Shown here: one piece after another, positions 55,071 to 64,000 of the stretch
Layout of the letters: each line of letters opens with the position of its first letter
Numbering within the stretch: the stretch's first letter is position 1
From: Candidatus Jettenia caeni
GTDB lineage: Bacteria > Planctomycetota > Brocadiia > Brocadiales > Brocadiaceae
Reading direction: 5' to 3'
Assembly: GCA_000296795.1 (NCBI GenBank)
Contig: BAFH01000004.1
Coordinates: 682,001 to 746,000 of the forward strand
DNA length: 64,000 nucleotides
Notes under the pieces: generated by a model
What the model saw: the letters and a program-made list of their open reading frames with translations, nothing else
The model's database searches: none
Told to the model about the DNA's origin: nothing
Program-made: the position numbers and the translations under genes

Positions 55071-55099
55071 TTGACTAATATTTACCCGTGTGATATAGT
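55071..55099 (+). promoter_or_regulatory. Probable sigma-70 promoter for lolD
   Basis: TTGACT (55071-55076), a 17-bp spacer and TATAGT (55094-55099) lie 53 bp before the likely lolD ATG at 55152. Confidence 0.6.
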
Positions 55100-55151
55100 T
55101 GCAGGCTAAAAATATTTGTTCACGGTGTAGATAAATGGTAATGTGAATATC

Positions 55152-55847
55152 ATGAGCAGCAGTATATTACAAGCTATAAATATATTTAAGGAATACACAA
55201 GCGGTGAACGCACATTACCTGTCTTACATGGGGTAAATCTCTCTGTCGAAAAAAATGAAATTGTAGCAATTGTAGGCGCATCTGGAGCAGGGAAAAGCAC
55301 GCTATTACATATTTTAGGAATTTTAGATACACCTACGTCTGGTTCAGTATTATACAAGGGTATAAATCTCACGAAATTAAGTGCAAAAAAACAGGCAGAG
55401 ACAAGAAATCGCACCTTCGGATTTGTCTTCCAGTTTTATCACCTTTTACCCGATTTTACTGCATTAGAGAACGTTTTACTGCCAAGTTTGATAGGAAGTG
55501 GATTCTCAAATTCAAAAATACCGGATAAAAACTACAAAAGTAAGGCACTCTCACTGTTGGAGAGAGTCGGACTGGGAAACCGGGTAACGCATAAACCATC
55601 GCAACTTTCCGGCGGGGAAAGACAGCGAGTCGCTATCGTACGGGCATTAATCAATAACCCTGAAATATTGCTGTGTGATGAGCCTACAGGTAATTTAGAT
55701 ACAAAGACAGGTCATGAGATTCTCGAATTAATTTGGGATTTGAACAGAACATCACACCAGACACTGATAATCGTCACTCATGATGAAGAAATAGCCAAAC
55801 ATGCCGGACGCATTGTAAGAATTATCGACGGACGTATTTTAGAATAG
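55152..55847 (+). CDS. lolD: ABC transporter ATP-binding protein, LolD/MacB type
   Basis: A 231-residue ATPase from the ATG at 55152 (a GTG at 55143 would add MNI). Walker [11 protein letters not shown]-loop [18 protein letters not shown], signature LSGGERQR and Walker [14 protein letters not shown] are of the LolD (lipoprotein release) or MacB class. [14 protein letters not shown] fits LolD closely. No LolC/LolE membrane subunit is adjacent; ilvE follows by 29 bp. Role in lipoprotein sorting is inferred from family only. Confidence 0.85.
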   Translation: MSSSILQAINIFKEYTSGERTLPVLHGVNLSVEKNEIVAIVGASGAGKSTLLHILGILDTPTSGSVLYKGINLTKLSAKKQAETRNRTFGFVFQFYHLLPDFTALENVLLPSLIGSGFSNSKIPDKNYKSKALSLLERVGLGNRVTHKPSQLSGGERQRVAIVRALINNPEILLCDEPTGNLDTKTGHEILELIWDLNRTSHQTLIIVTHDEEIAKHAGRIVRIIDGRILE

Positions 55848-55876
55848 AAGGAAAGAAAGGAGTAAAAGGTAGATTA

Positions 55877-56740
55877 ATGGGATTAAAGATTTATATAAAT
55901 GGTCAAATACTTCCTCAAGAAGATGCTAAAATATCTGTCTTTGACCATGGGCTGCTCTATGGAGACGGAGTATTTGAAGGAATACGTGCCTATAATGGGA
56001 AAATATTTACATTAAATCAGCATCTTGATAGATTGTATGATTCAGCAACAGCCATATCGCTAAAAATTCCCTTAACAAAGGATGAAATGGCGCATGCTAT
56101 AAAAAAAACCATGGAGGCTAATAATCTAACGGATTCTTACATTCGCCTCGTTGTTACCCGAGGCGTTGGAAAACTTGGATTAGATCCCAACAAGTGCGCA
56201 ACACCGCAGGTCATTATTATCACAGATACCATTGAACTATATTCAAAAACACTTTATGAAAAAGGACTGGATATTGTAACAGTAACAACGATTCGAAATC
56301 ATTTTTCTGCCCTCGACCCCAAAATAAAATCGCTTAATTATCTGAATAATATCTTAGCAAAATTAGAATCCATACAAGCAGGAGCCGGAGAAGCGCTCAT
56401 GCTCAATAAGGATGGTTATGTAGCAGAGTGTGCTGGGGACAATATCTTTATTGTTAAAAATAATACCCTTTTAACTCCTCCGGAAAACGCCGGAATATTA
56501 ATCGGCATTACCCGGAATATTGTAATGGAATTAGCCACTGAAATCGGAATCCAGGTTAAAGAAGAATTAATGACCCGATACGATTTGTATATTGCCGATG
56601 AATGTTTTTTGACCGGAACTGCTGCTGAAATTATTCCTGTTGTAAGAATTGATGGAAGGATAATCGGTACAGGGAAACCAGGAAAAGTAACTCTGAGCTT
56701 ACTGAAAAAATATCAGGATCTTACAAAAAACAGTTTTTAG
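55877..56740 (+). CDS. ilvE: Branched-chain amino acid aminotransferase (class IV)
   Basis: A 287-residue fold-type IV PLP enzyme. VFDHGLLYGDGVFEGIRAYNGKI is the family start, KSLNYLNNILAKLE carries the PLP Lys (about residue 155), and EMMTRYDLYIADECFLTGTAAEI-like C-terminal segment is typical of IlvE/D-amino acid aminotransferase. It could also act as a D-alanine aminotransferase. It complements ilvH and ilvC encoded 26 kb away. Confidence 0.9.
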   Translation: MGLKIYINGQILPQEDAKISVFDHGLLYGDGVFEGIRAYNGKIFTLNQHLDRLYDSATAISLKIPLTKDEMAHAIKKTMEANNLTDSYIRLVVTRGVGKLGLDPNKCATPQVIIITDTIELYSKTLYEKGLDIVTVTTIRNHFSALDPKIKSLNYLNNILAKLESIQAGAGEALMLNKDGYVAECAGDNIFIVKNNTLLTPPENAGILIGITRNIVMELATEIGIQVKEELMTRYDLYIADECFLTGTAAEIIPVVRIDGRIIGTGKPGKVTLSLLKKYQDLTKNSF

Positions 56741-57213
56741 GCATGCTCATTCTGCTTCTTTAAGGAAAAGGAGCTAAAAACCATGATAGATATACCAACG
56801 CAAATCAAACTATCAGCTATATTAAAAGTAGGCCAGTGGTATTTATCTTTAATATGGAGATCTATAAAATCTCTTACATGGCTGAACCATATTCTATCCC
56901 ATAGGTTTCCTATAGCACCCGCCAGAATAAGTCCCAAAGCTACATTTGATACAAAGAATGTTTTATCTGACCAGATATAAATACATATAATTATTATAAT
57001 TGCTATAGCTGAAAAAGCGATGAAAGCGTTCGTTCTACCAGGGAACATTCCAAAAACAACACCCTCATTTTCAGTTCTTAATATATTTAGTAAACCAGGA
57101 ACTATGGTTACTTTTTCAAAGGCATCTAACCGGGAGAAAACAAACCACTTTGATATAATATCGAGAATTACTCCACTCACCGTAGTAATAACAAATGCGG
57201 GTATGTTTTTCAT
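56737..57213 (-). CDS. lspA: Lipoprotein signal peptidase (SPase II)
   Basis: A 158-residue, four-helix aspartic protease from MKNIPAFVI; an upstream Met (57255) would overlap the DksA-like gene. Catalytic motif one is GAIGNLWDR and motif two is FNIADS, each with a conserved Asp. It cleaves prolipoproteins, such as the TPR lipoproteins in this window. Its 3' end overlaps ilvE by 4 bp on the opposite strand. Confidence 0.93.
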   Translation of the reverse strand: MKNIPAFVITTVSGVILDIISKWFVFSRLDAFEKVTIVPGLLNILRTENEGVVFGMFPGRTNAFIAFSAIAIIIIICIYIWSDKTFFVSNVALGLILAGAIGNLWDRIWFSHVRDFIDLHIKDKYHWPTFNIADSLICVGISIMVFSSFSLKKQNEHA

Positions 57214-57221
57214 GGAATATA

Positions 57222-57611
57222 CTAGGCGTGATCGACTTCCTCTTCCCTCTGGCAATCAATACAAAGTTTTGCATAAGGCACAGCCTTTAGTCGCTCTTTA
57301 TTTATTTTTTTCCCGCATAACTCACAAATACCAAAGGTACCTTCTTCAATCTTTTCTAAAGCAGTGTCTATATCACGCAGACTTTGTTCTCCTGTCTGTA
57401 TAAGCTCGATCATAAGATCTCTTTCATAATTGTCAGTACCCACATCTGCCATATGAATTGGAACGTTAGACAAGTCACCAGACGCATCTTGTCTGGATCT
57501 TTTTAACGCCTCTCCTTGCATAGAATCAACTTTGCCTACTAATCTTTCACGCAACGAAAGCAGAAGCTTTTTGAACTGAGTAAATTCTTCTTTCATTTCC
57601 TTCTCCATCAA
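57222..57611 (-). CDS. DksA/TraR-family zinc-finger protein
   Basis: A 129-residue protein with an N-terminal coiled coil and a C-terminal zinc finger: CELCGKKINKERLKAVPYAKLCIDCQ (C-x2-C...C-x2-C). The length and D-x-x-L-like ALEKIEEGTFGICE segment place it in the DksA/TraR family, which binds the RNA polymerase secondary channel. It starts translation 8 bp before lspA in the same direction, so they probably form one operon. Confidence 0.9.
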   Translation of the reverse strand: MMEKEMKEEFTQFKKLLLSLRERLVGKVDSMQGEALKRSRQDASGDLSNVPIHMADVGTDNYERDLMIELIQTGEQSLRDIDTALEKIEEGTFGICELCGKKINKERLKAVPYAKLCIDCQREEEVDHA

Positions 57612-57851
57612 TTAAAATCACGAAATAACATGCCTAAAGTTATAACATCATTACCCGAATGCGACACGACTTTTTAAAACAAACTGGAGAATCTGTCATA
57701 GTTAAAAGGATTCGTTTTTCCACACACAACATACTATAAGCTTAAATTCTAAAAAGTCTAGCATATATTAAAAAATAGTCAATAAAATAGATAATTCCTG
57801 ATAAAAAGAGTATCACAAGATTGATCTTCAGCAAACTTTGCCCTAATAAAC

Positions 57852-57887
57852 AAAAAAGGGATAATGCCGCACGACCCGCATTATCCC
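57852..57887 (-). terminator. Intrinsic terminator for the small Cys-rich gene
   Basis: A perfect 10-bp stem (GGGATAATGC/GCATTATCCC, 57858-57867 and 57878-57887) with a 10-nt loop is followed on the minus strand by TTTTTTG. It lies 34 bp after the stop of the small protein at 57921-58112. Confidence 0.75.
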
Positions 57888-57920
57888 TTATTAATAATCA
57901 CTTAAAATATAGTATCTTTA

Positions 57921-58112
57921 TTATTGCCCTTTTTTCTTTTCTTTAGTCTTTTCCGGAACAATATCATTTATTTGCCAATTCCGTTCAAAGGCAGTACAAG
58001 ATTTGTATGATACATCACGCATAAGGATATTACAAAAGGCAATTTTTGCATCTAAAATAATGGCATAATTACATCCAAAACAAATGCTCTTACTATTTTT
58101 CTTATTTTTCAT
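57921..58112 (-). CDS. Small Cys-rich protein (63 residues)
   Basis: A 63-residue ORF with ICFGCNYAI at the N terminus, then AFCNILMRDVSYKSCTAFERN. Two Cys pairs (C-x2-C, then C-x11-C) suggest a metal or disulfide site. A terminator directly follows it on the same strand, which supports a real gene. The Lys/Glu-rich tail is low in complexity. It resembles the 45-residue protein at 54191. Function unknown. Confidence 0.6.
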   Translation of the reverse strand: MKNKKNSKSICFGCNYAIILDAKIAFCNILMRDVSYKSCTAFERNWQINDIVPEKTKEKKKGQ

Positions 58113-58370
58113 CTACTGATTACTCCATTAAGGGTTAGCAGGAATATAAGCACTTCACCTTACAAAGTAATAATATTGATATTTACAAAAGAAGTCAATG
58201 TAAAAAAGAATAATATTGCTTCCTGTTGATGTATGTCAAACAGGTATAAATTTATTTGTAAAAAACGATTAAAATCTCTTGAAATTTACACTATTAGGTA
58301 TAATATATAACTTTAAATTTTGGATAACTTTACTTCCGTATTATTACTGTTTTTGTAGGAGGAAAAAACA

Positions 58371-59252
58371 ATGATTATGCAAAAGGAGAAAACAATAATA
58401 AAGAAATCGCTTAAAATTTTTCTTATGGCGTCATTCGTAATAACTGCCAGGTACAAAACAACATTGGGAGTAGAAAATCGGTATAAATACGAGAAGCAGG
58501 AAGCAAGATACCAAAAGAGTTCCTTCCATCAATTCCAAACCACTCTTGAAAAAACTTTTGATGGATTAGACCAAAAAGTGGATAACCTTGATACTATGAA
58601 CCAAAATTTGGAAGGACGAATTAATATGCTTGCATCTGAGAAGGATAAATTGAATAAAGCATATGCGCAGATGAGAACGAAACAATCTGCATTGGAGAAA
58701 GAACATACTAAACTGAAGAAGAAAACTACGTCCTTAGAAGTTGCATACAGCAAACTCACTCACAAGACAAAAGTAGCCAAAAATACTAACGCATCAAAAC
58801 CAGTAGTAAAAAAGACTTCAAAGGCTTCAAAGAAAAAGATGGCACAAAAAAATCAAGCCAATACAAAACTCAAGAGCACAAAACAAAAAACTGCCAATAA
58901 AAAGATATCTGTTGATAAGAAGGTATCTCTGAATGATACTCAAAAGGGAGAAGATACTTCTCCTGTACCATCCTATCCTTCAGTAACCCCAAGAGCAAAT
59001 ATATCTGAAGAAAGAAAGGCTGAGACTGTTAGTGAATTAGACATTAAAAAGATTAACGAAAAAGGTATTGAATACGGCAAGAAAGGAATGTATGACGCGG
59101 CGATAAAAGAGTTTCAAAAAGTCGCAACCGTTGAACCAGGCATGGCTAACATTCATTACAATCTGGGCCTTGCATACAAGAAAAAGGGGATGATTTCAGA
59201 ATCTGAGAAAGCGTTCGCTGAATATGAACGTCTTAAAGGGCAAACCAACTAA
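58371..59252 (+). CDS. Coiled-coil protein with C-terminal TPR
   Basis: A 293-residue protein with an N-terminal hydrophobic segment that may be a signal or anchor. Residues about 50-130 are an uninterrupted coiled coil (DQKVDNLDTMNQNLEGR, then heptad repeats). A Lys/Ser/Thr-rich linker (about 140-200) and one or two TPRs at the end (YGKKGMYDAAIKEFQKVA) follow. AGGAGG lies 8 bp before the start. This layout recalls cell-envelope proteins like YbgF/CpoB, although the tol-pal genes are absent nearby. Confidence 0.72.
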   Translation: MIMQKEKTIIKKSLKIFLMASFVITARYKTTLGVENRYKYEKQEARYQKSSFHQFQTTLEKTFDGLDQKVDNLDTMNQNLEGRINMLASEKDKLNKAYAQMRTKQSALEKEHTKLKKKTTSLEVAYSKLTHKTKVAKNTNASKPVVKKTSKASKKKMAQKNQANTKLKSTKQKTANKKISVDKKVSLNDTQKGEDTSPVPSYPSVTPRANISEERKAETVSELDIKKINEKGIEYGKKGMYDAAIKEFQKVATVEPGMANIHYNLGLAYKKKGMISESEKAFAEYERLKGQTN

Positions 59253-59306
59253 ATTACAGCGAATTCTTAAGAGCTTATAATTTTCAAAACTATCAAAAGC
59301 ATATTT

Positions 59307-59338
59307 TATATAAGGATGGTACAAACCATCCTTATATA
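59307..59338. terminator. Perfect 13-bp terminator hairpin
   Basis: TATATAAGGATGG (59307-59319), a six-base TACAAA loop and its exact complement (59326-59338) lie 55 bp past the coiled-coil/TPR gene. It has no strong T-tract but forms a clean hairpin between converging genes. Confidence 0.6.
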
Positions 59339-59424
59339 ATGGTATGAGCAATTTACTTATTTACAAATTCTTAAGCATTTATACGTGCAAAATTTGATTT
59401 AAGTCAGTCCACCAACAACCCTCA

Positions 59425-60000
59425 TTAATTGTTACCACAATATTTCTTGTATTCTTCAGGGGTATTTAAATTAATAAGGGATTGCCCAGATGCATCCAAT
59501 CCTCCGAATTCCTTTTCATCCACAATCTTTACCCTCACTTCTGAAAAAAAATCAACAATTCGTAACTTACCTTCTTCAAGACAGCGATACATCGGCTGTA
59601 TGCAATTCGTGGAATAAAAGGCATGCATAGGTTCTAACCCACGGTTAGTCTGAGGCACAACCACATCATAGCCAACGATATATCTCCTGAGATAAAGAAT
59701 CACCTTTTCATTAATAAAGGGCATATCACAAGCAACTACGAAGGCATGAGAATTTTTTGTATACATCAACCCTGCGCAAATACCGCTCAGCGGACCTTTC
59801 TCTGGTATCACATCGGGCACTATGGGTAAATGTAAATTATCATAAATACTACGATCATTTGCTGATATAATAATTTCATGGAAGATTTTATTCAGTTTAG
59901 TTATTTGATGCTCAATAAATGTTTTATCTCCGTACTTAAGAAACGATTTATTGAAGCCCATTCTCCGGCTTCTACCACCTGCCATGATAATTACCGTCAC
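59425..60000 (-). CDS. mobA: Molybdenum cofactor guanylyltransferase
   Basis: A 191-residue nucleotidyltransferase. The nucleotide-binding start IIMAGGRSRRMGFNKS is that of MobA, and VVACDMPFI carries the metal-binding Asp. It attaches GMP to molybdopterin for bis-MGD enzymes such as nitrate reductase or formate dehydrogenase. LINLNTPEEYKKY is the typical C terminus. No moa/moe genes are next to it. Confidence 0.92.
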   Translation of the reverse strand: MTVIIMAGGRSRRMGFNKSFLKYGDKTFIEHQITKLNKIFHEIIISANDRSIYDNLHLPIVPDVIPEKGPLSGICAGLMYTKNSHAFVVACDMPFINEKVILYLRRYIVGYDVVVPQTNRGLEPMHAFYSTNCIQPMYRCLEEGKLRIVDFFSEVRVKIVDEKEFGGLDASGQSLINLNTPEEYKKYCGNN

Positions 60001-60033
60001 TCTATTCTCCTTACTTTTTAAAGTTAAAAAACG

Positions 60034-60063
60034 TTGACACCTTAATTTTAACTGTGATATAAT
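60034..60063 (+). promoter_or_regulatory. Probable sigma-70 promoter for the peptidyl-prolyl isomerase gene
   Basis: TTGACA (60034-60039), an 18-bp spacer and TATAAT (60058-60063) lie 54 bp upstream of the ATG at 60117. Both hexamers are exact consensus. Confidence 0.7.
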
Positions 60064-60116
60064 TAAATTTCAATTTATACTTCTTGTAATAAGCGTTATC
60101 TGTTTAATTTTATCGA

Positions 60117-61091
60117 ATGAGTATCGTAATGAAAATCTATGTAACAATGTATCTTTTCGCTTTATTCGTTTTTGTAGGAGCATTTTTCACCAAGATAACA
60201 TTGGGAAAAGAATCGAATACCAAAAAAATCACAAAGAATGAACAACAAACGGTTGCTGATACTGATAAAGATGTAGTAGCCATTGTAAATGGGCAAAAAA
60301 TTACAAGGCAGGATCTCTCGAATCTTTTAATAGATACCTATGGAGAGGATGCATTGGAAGTGCTTATCCGGAGATCGTTAATCTATCAGGAAGCAGAGAA
60401 AGAAGGAATCAACGTTACGGCTGCAGAGGTTGAACAAAAATTAAAAAAGCTCGTCAGCACCGAAATTGAAGATCTTATGCGAATCAATAGGATAAAAGAT
60501 AAAGCCGATCTTGAAAAGGAATTGGCAAAAGTTGGCGCCAGTTTTGAACAATTTGAAGAAAAACTATTAAAGAAGATGAGAAAACAAGCGGAAGTTGAGA
60601 TTCTCGCAGAAAAGATTATGACAAAAACAATCGCTATTACAGAAGAAGATCTGCAAAAAGCCTATGATCTGGAATATGGCGAGAAGATAGAAGCAAGCCA
60701 AATTGTCTTTAAAAGCCGCAGAGACGCCGAAGAAGCACTGAAAAAGTTACGGGCAGGCGCGGATTTCGAAACCCTTGCAAAAAACGAGTCAATTGATCGC
60801 GCCTCTGCTATTAAAGGCGGCAAAATGCAACCTTTTAGTCCAAAGGACACTGTAGGCAAAGAGGTAGCATCTTTAAAGATCGGAGAGCTCAGTGATATTA
60901 TAAAAACAGACTACGGCTATCATATTATGAAGGTTACGAATAGGAAGGCAGCCAGCAATAAGAGTTACAAAGCCGTCAGAGGGGAATTGGAAAAAGTAGT
61001 TAAAAATCAACGATACCGGGAGAGAATTGGACCCTGGCTTATTAGCCTTGTAGAAAATGCTTCAATCACAAAAAATTTGAACCGTAATTAA
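60117..61091 (+). CDS. Parvulin-type peptidyl-prolyl cis-trans isomerase (SurA/PrsA-like)
   Basis: A 324-residue exported protein with an N-terminal signal or anchor. The N-terminal SurA-like segment begins VVAIVNGQKITRQDLSNLL. A rotamase domain (about 190-285) carries ASQIVFKSRRDAEEALKKLRAGADFETLAKN and the GYHIMKVTNR end. Likely a periplasmic folding factor for outer-membrane proteins such as the barrel at 6330-7829. It has its own near-consensus promoter. Confidence 0.88.
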   Translation: MSIVMKIYVTMYLFALFVFVGAFFTKITLGKESNTKKITKNEQQTVADTDKDVVAIVNGQKITRQDLSNLLIDTYGEDALEVLIRRSLIYQEAEKEGINVTAAEVEQKLKKLVSTEIEDLMRINRIKDKADLEKELAKVGASFEQFEEKLLKKMRKQAEVEILAEKIMTKTIAITEEDLQKAYDLEYGEKIEASQIVFKSRRDAEEALKKLRAGADFETLAKNESIDRASAIKGGKMQPFSPKDTVGKEVASLKIGELSDIIKTDYGYHIMKVTNRKAASNKSYKAVRGELEKVVKNQRYRERIGPWLISLVENASITKNLNRN

Positions 61092-61175
61092 AATGAAAAA
61101 CACTTTTATATTATTTCATATGTTTTCTATAAAAAATTTTTTACCATCACAATGTGAGTCCATTGAAGAAATCAA

Positions 61176-62363
61176 ATGCCTGAAGAATTTATAATTAATG
61201 TTGCTAATAGAGTAAAACGGTTACCACCTTATTTATTCGGTCGATTAAATGCACTAAAATACGAAAAGAGACGTAATAACATCGATGTGATCGATTTGGG
61301 CATGGGGAACCCTAACGATCCTACCCCCGAACCAATTATTCAGAAATTATGCGAAGCTGTACAGGATCCGAGAAATCACCGATATACAGTCTCTGCTAAT
61401 GGTATTTTTAATCTCCGTCGAGAGGTTGCTAAATACTATGAAAAACAGTTTGGAGTATCCTTAGACCCGGAAGAAGTGGTTTGTACTATTGGATCAAAAG
61501 AAGGGATATCCCATTTGTGTTTAGGTTTACTGGAAACAGGTGATATGGCTCTTGTACCCAATCCTGCCTTTCCTATCCATATTCATGCAGTGAATCTTGC
61601 TGGAGGGAGTGTTATCAGTGTACCACTCACGGAAGATGAAAAATTTTTACCTAACTTAATCAATACGGCCAAGAGTCTTATTCCCCGACCCAAAATAATC
61701 ATCTTAAACTTTCCTCATAACCCTACAGCAGCTACAGTTGAATTAAGTTTCTTTGAGGAAATTGTAGCCTTTGCCAAGAAACATAACATTATCATTGTCC
61801 ATGATTTCGCATATTGTGAGATGACCTTCGATGGTTACAAGGCCCCTAGCTTCTTACAGGTTAAGCATGCAAAAGAGGTAGGTGTAGAATTTAATACCAT
61901 GTCAAAATCATTTAACATGGCAGGCTGGAGACTAGGTTTTTGCGTGGGAAACAAGGAAATTGTCAATACCCTGGCAAAGGTTAAGGGCTATTACGATTAC
62001 GGCATCTTCCAGCCAGTACAAATTGCCTCAATCATCGCACTCCGGGAATGTGATAAATATGCAAAAGAGCAGGCAAAAATTTATCAATCCAGAAGGGATG
62101 TGCTCTGTGATGGACTTAACCGTATCGGATGGGATGTAAAAAAACCTAAGGCATCTATGTTTGTTTGGGCGCCTATTCCTGAAAAATATCGTTCTATGGG
62201 TTCGGTAGATTTCGCCTTTAAACTTATTAATGAAGCTGAAGTAGCCGTTGCACCTGGCGCTGCCTTTGGAGAGAATGGTGAGGGATATCTGAGGCTTGCA
62301 ATAGTAGAAAATGAATTGCGTTTAAAACAAGCCATACGTCAAATTGATCGTGCATTAAGATAA
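61176..62363 (+). CDS. Class I/II aminotransferase (alanine-type)
   Basis: A 395-residue PLP fold-type I enzyme. [13 protein letters not shown] is typical of the LL-DAP/AlaC group. The PLP Lys is in [17 protein letters not shown]. It probably exchanges alanine or glutamate and pyruvate; a dihydrodipicolinate bypass role is possible because DAP is consumed by the lysA here. Ends about 30 bp before rnfC on the same strand. Confidence 0.88.
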   Translation: MPEEFIINVANRVKRLPPYLFGRLNALKYEKRRNNIDVIDLGMGNPNDPTPEPIIQKLCEAVQDPRNHRYTVSANGIFNLRREVAKYYEKQFGVSLDPEEVVCTIGSKEGISHLCLGLLETGDMALVPNPAFPIHIHAVNLAGGSVISVPLTEDEKFLPNLINTAKSLIPRPKIIILNFPHNPTAATVELSFFEEIVAFAKKHNIIIVHDFAYCEMTFDGYKAPSFLQVKHAKEVGVEFNTMSKSFNMAGWRLGFCVGNKEIVNTLAKVKGYYDYGIFQPVQIASIIALRECDKYAKEQAKIYQSRRDVLCDGLNRIGWDVKKPKASMFVWAPIPEKYRSMGSVDFAFKLINEAEVAVAPGAAFGENGEGYLRLAIVENELRLKQAIRQIDRALR

Positions 62364-62391
62364 ATTACATACAAAAGTAAGATCTGTAAAC

Positions 62392-63753
62392 ATGATAACC
62401 CTTGTCAAATCAAAATTAAAAACCTTTGTTGGCGGTATCCATCCTGTTGAGGATGGAAAATCTCTTACGAAGGATAGAAAAGAGGTACTTGCCCCGCTTC
62501 CAAAGATCGTATACTTACTTATGAGCCAGCATATTGGCGCTCCTTGCAAACCCATTGTTAAAAAAGGGGATTATGTAACAAAAGGCCAATTGGTTGGAGA
62601 ATCGCAAGGTTTTATATCTGCGAATGTACACGCCTCTATTTCGGGTAAAGTAACCGATATTGTATCATGGCCACATCCAGTTACTGGCATAAAATCTCCG
62701 TCGGTTATTATCGAAAGAACTGATGAAGATTCATGGACGGAAGGTACCAATGTCGAAACCGATATAGATCTCATTTCTTCTGATGAAATTAAACAGCGTA
62801 TCCAATCAGCAGGAGTTGTGGGATTAGGTGGCGCCACTTTCCCTACTCATGTAAAACTTACCCTGCCGAAAGATAGACCTATCGATACCGTTGTAATGAA
62901 CGGTGCTGAATGCGAACCCTACCTTACCTGTGATTATCGGCTTATGCTTGATAGATCACGCGAAATTATCCAGGGCTTAAAGCTTATTATGAAGTGTATC
63001 GGATGCAAAAAAGCGCATATCGGCATTGAGGCGAACAAAGAAGATATTTATACCCTTTTCAGAGATATTCTATCAGATGAGCCGGATATTAAAGTAGATC
63101 TTATGGAAGTAAAATATCCACAGGGAGCCGAACATCAACTTATTAAGGCATTATTGAACAGGGAATTTAAACCAACGCAATTACCTTTAGAGGTAGGTGC
63201 TATTGTAATTAACGTAGGCACCGCTTTTGCCGTGTATGAAGCAGTAAAATTTAAAAGGCCTCTCATTCAGCGCATAGTTACCGTTACCGGGAATGGGGTA
63301 GAAAATCCGCAAAATTTCCTCGTTCGTTTAGGGACACCGATCAAACATTTACTGGAAGAAGCAAGGGTCGTTTCAAATATCGATAAGATTATTTTTGGTG
63401 GCCCTATGATGGGCATTGCACAAGGCAATATAGATACCGCCGTTACCATCAAAGGAACGGGAGGTATTCTCGCATTCAAAGGTACTCAGCAACGGAACTC
63501 CCATGCATGCATTCGATGTGGACGTTGCATTGATAGTTGTCCGTATGGACTTAATCCCAGCATATTAAGTATCCAAAGTGAAGCAAAAGAGTTTAATCTG
63601 GCGTTGGAAAATAACGTAATGGAATGTAAAGAATGTGGTTGCTGCACATATATTTGTCCAGCAAAAAGACCCATTGTCCACCTCATTAAATTTGCAAAGG
63701 CTGAGATTGCTAAACAAAAGGCACAGAAGGCAACGCCGGTCGAACGAAAATAA
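62392..63753 (+). CDS. rnfC: Electron transport complex protein RnfC
   Basis: A 453-residue, FMN- and NADH-binding subunit. Rnf/Nqr-type N-terminal FVGGIHPVEDGKSLTKD and the biotinyl-like barrel precede VGLGGATFPTHVKL. The FMN-binding loop and SLBB domain follow (NGAECEPYLTCDYRLM). The C terminus has two [4Fe-4S] motifs: CIRCGRCIDSCP and CKECGCCTYICP. It accepts or donates electrons to NADH. It lies in a unit with rnfD and away from rnfA and rnfE. Confidence 0.96.
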   Translation: MITLVKSKLKTFVGGIHPVEDGKSLTKDRKEVLAPLPKIVYLLMSQHIGAPCKPIVKKGDYVTKGQLVGESQGFISANVHASISGKVTDIVSWPHPVTGIKSPSVIIERTDEDSWTEGTNVETDIDLISSDEIKQRIQSAGVVGLGGATFPTHVKLTLPKDRPIDTVVMNGAECEPYLTCDYRLMLDRSREIIQGLKLIMKCIGCKKAHIGIEANKEDIYTLFRDILSDEPDIKVDLMEVKYPQGAEHQLIKALLNREFKPTQLPLEVGAIVINVGTAFAVYEAVKFKRPLIQRIVTVTGNGVENPQNFLVRLGTPIKHLLEEARVVSNIDKIIFGGPMMGIAQGNIDTAVTIKGTGGILAFKGTQQRNSHACIRCGRCIDSCPYGLNPSILSIQSEAKEFNLALENNVMECKECGCCTYICPAKRPIVHLIKFAKAEIAKQKAQKATPVERK

Positions 63754-63755
63754 AA

Positions 63756-64000
63756 ATGTTAAACCAAGTTCAAGATAAAAGTATTTTAATTGCTAGCGCA
63801 TCCCCTCATATTCGTGATACAGACAGTATTCCACGGATAATGTGGGCCGTGGTACTCTCTTTAGTTCCTGCCGGGATCGCCGGTATCTTTACCTTCGGAT
63901 ATTACTGTCTGTACGTCATTTTATTAAGCATTGTAAGTGCTATTTTCACTGAAGCGCTTATTCTATGGATGCGAAAGATATCAGTCATAAGTACCTTGAA
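63756..64000 (+). CDS. rnfD: Electron transport complex protein RnfD (truncated by window)
   Basis: Eighty-one residues are visible, starting MLNQVQDKSILIASASPHIRD. This N terminus, with SASPH(I/V)RD, is a hallmark of RnfD. A hydrophobic helix (WAVVLSLVPAGIAGIFTFG) follows. It begins 2 bp after rnfC and continues beyond the window. RnfD carries a covalently bound FMN in the membrane domain. Confidence 0.93.
   Translation, partial: MLNQVQDKSILIASASPHIRDTDSIPRIMWAVVLSLVPAGIAGIFTFGYYCLYVILLSIVSAIFTEALILWMRKISVISTL

Overview
The window looks like chromosomal DNA of an anaerobic ammonium-oxidising (anammox) planctomycete of the Brocadiales (Brocadia/Jettenia/Kuenenia-like; I cannot fix the genus from sequence alone). 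The strongest evidence is a six-gene operon at 8.9-15.8 kb encoding a Rieske protein, a GltD-like NAD(P)H/FAD/Fe-S oxidoreductase, a split cytochrome b6/subunit IV pair, a hexaheme cytochrome c and an octaheme hydroxylamine-oxidoreductase-like cytochrome. That is the composition of the anammox Rieske/cytochrome b (bc1-like) complex described from Kuenenia. Rnf genes, LPS genes (lpxD, lpxI, lolD) and an AT-rich base composition fit the same picture.

Layout. 0-8.8 kb (all minus strand): a truncated FHA/trypsin-like protease, hpt, and a probable operon of agmatinase, outer-membrane barrel protein, PotD-like polyamine-binding protein, dCACHE histidine kinase, REC-GGDEF response regulator and TPR lipoprotein. 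The last group reads like a polyamine-sensing, c-di-GMP-producing pathway. 8.8-15.9 kb: the respiratory complex operon. 15.9-19.8 kb: a sulfur assimilation cluster (TusA, JAMM peptidase, cysteine synthase, DsrE-like, small siroheme sulfite reductase with ferredoxin domain, siroheme synthase). 19.8-22.7 kb: lysA and argH. 23-29 kb (plus strand): CPBP protease, lpxD, lpxI, a beta-propeller-like secreted protein, a UreH/RcnA-like membrane protein and a TPR lipoprotein. 29.2-32.3 kb (minus strand): glutaredoxin-like, rnfE, rnfA, ilvH, ilvC. 32.7-37.9 kb: purH, trpF, and a SNF2-type helicase overlapping a zinc-ribbon partner.

37.9-46.5 kb is the accessory part of the window: clustered short palindromes, a TehA-like transporter, two frameshifted genes, a possible AbiEii remnant, a large cytosolic protein of higher GC, an internally deleted group II intron and a MITE-like inverted-repeat element. 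46.3-50 kb: rubredoxin (too short for a 60-residue ORF cut-off), ferredoxin and an amino-acid ABC transporter with fused binding protein and permease. 50-60 kb: MgtE-like transporter, a LamG/FnIII secreted protein, RNase HI, lolD, ilvE, lspA, dksA-like, two small Cys-rich proteins, a coiled-coil/TPR protein and mobA. 60-64 kb: a parvulin-type isomerase, an alanine-type aminotransferase, rnfC and the start of rnfD. The rnf genes are therefore split between two loci more than 30 kb apart.

I saw no rRNA, tRNA, CRISPR array or prophage. Promoters and terminators listed are by eye from -35/-10 hexamers and perfect stems.
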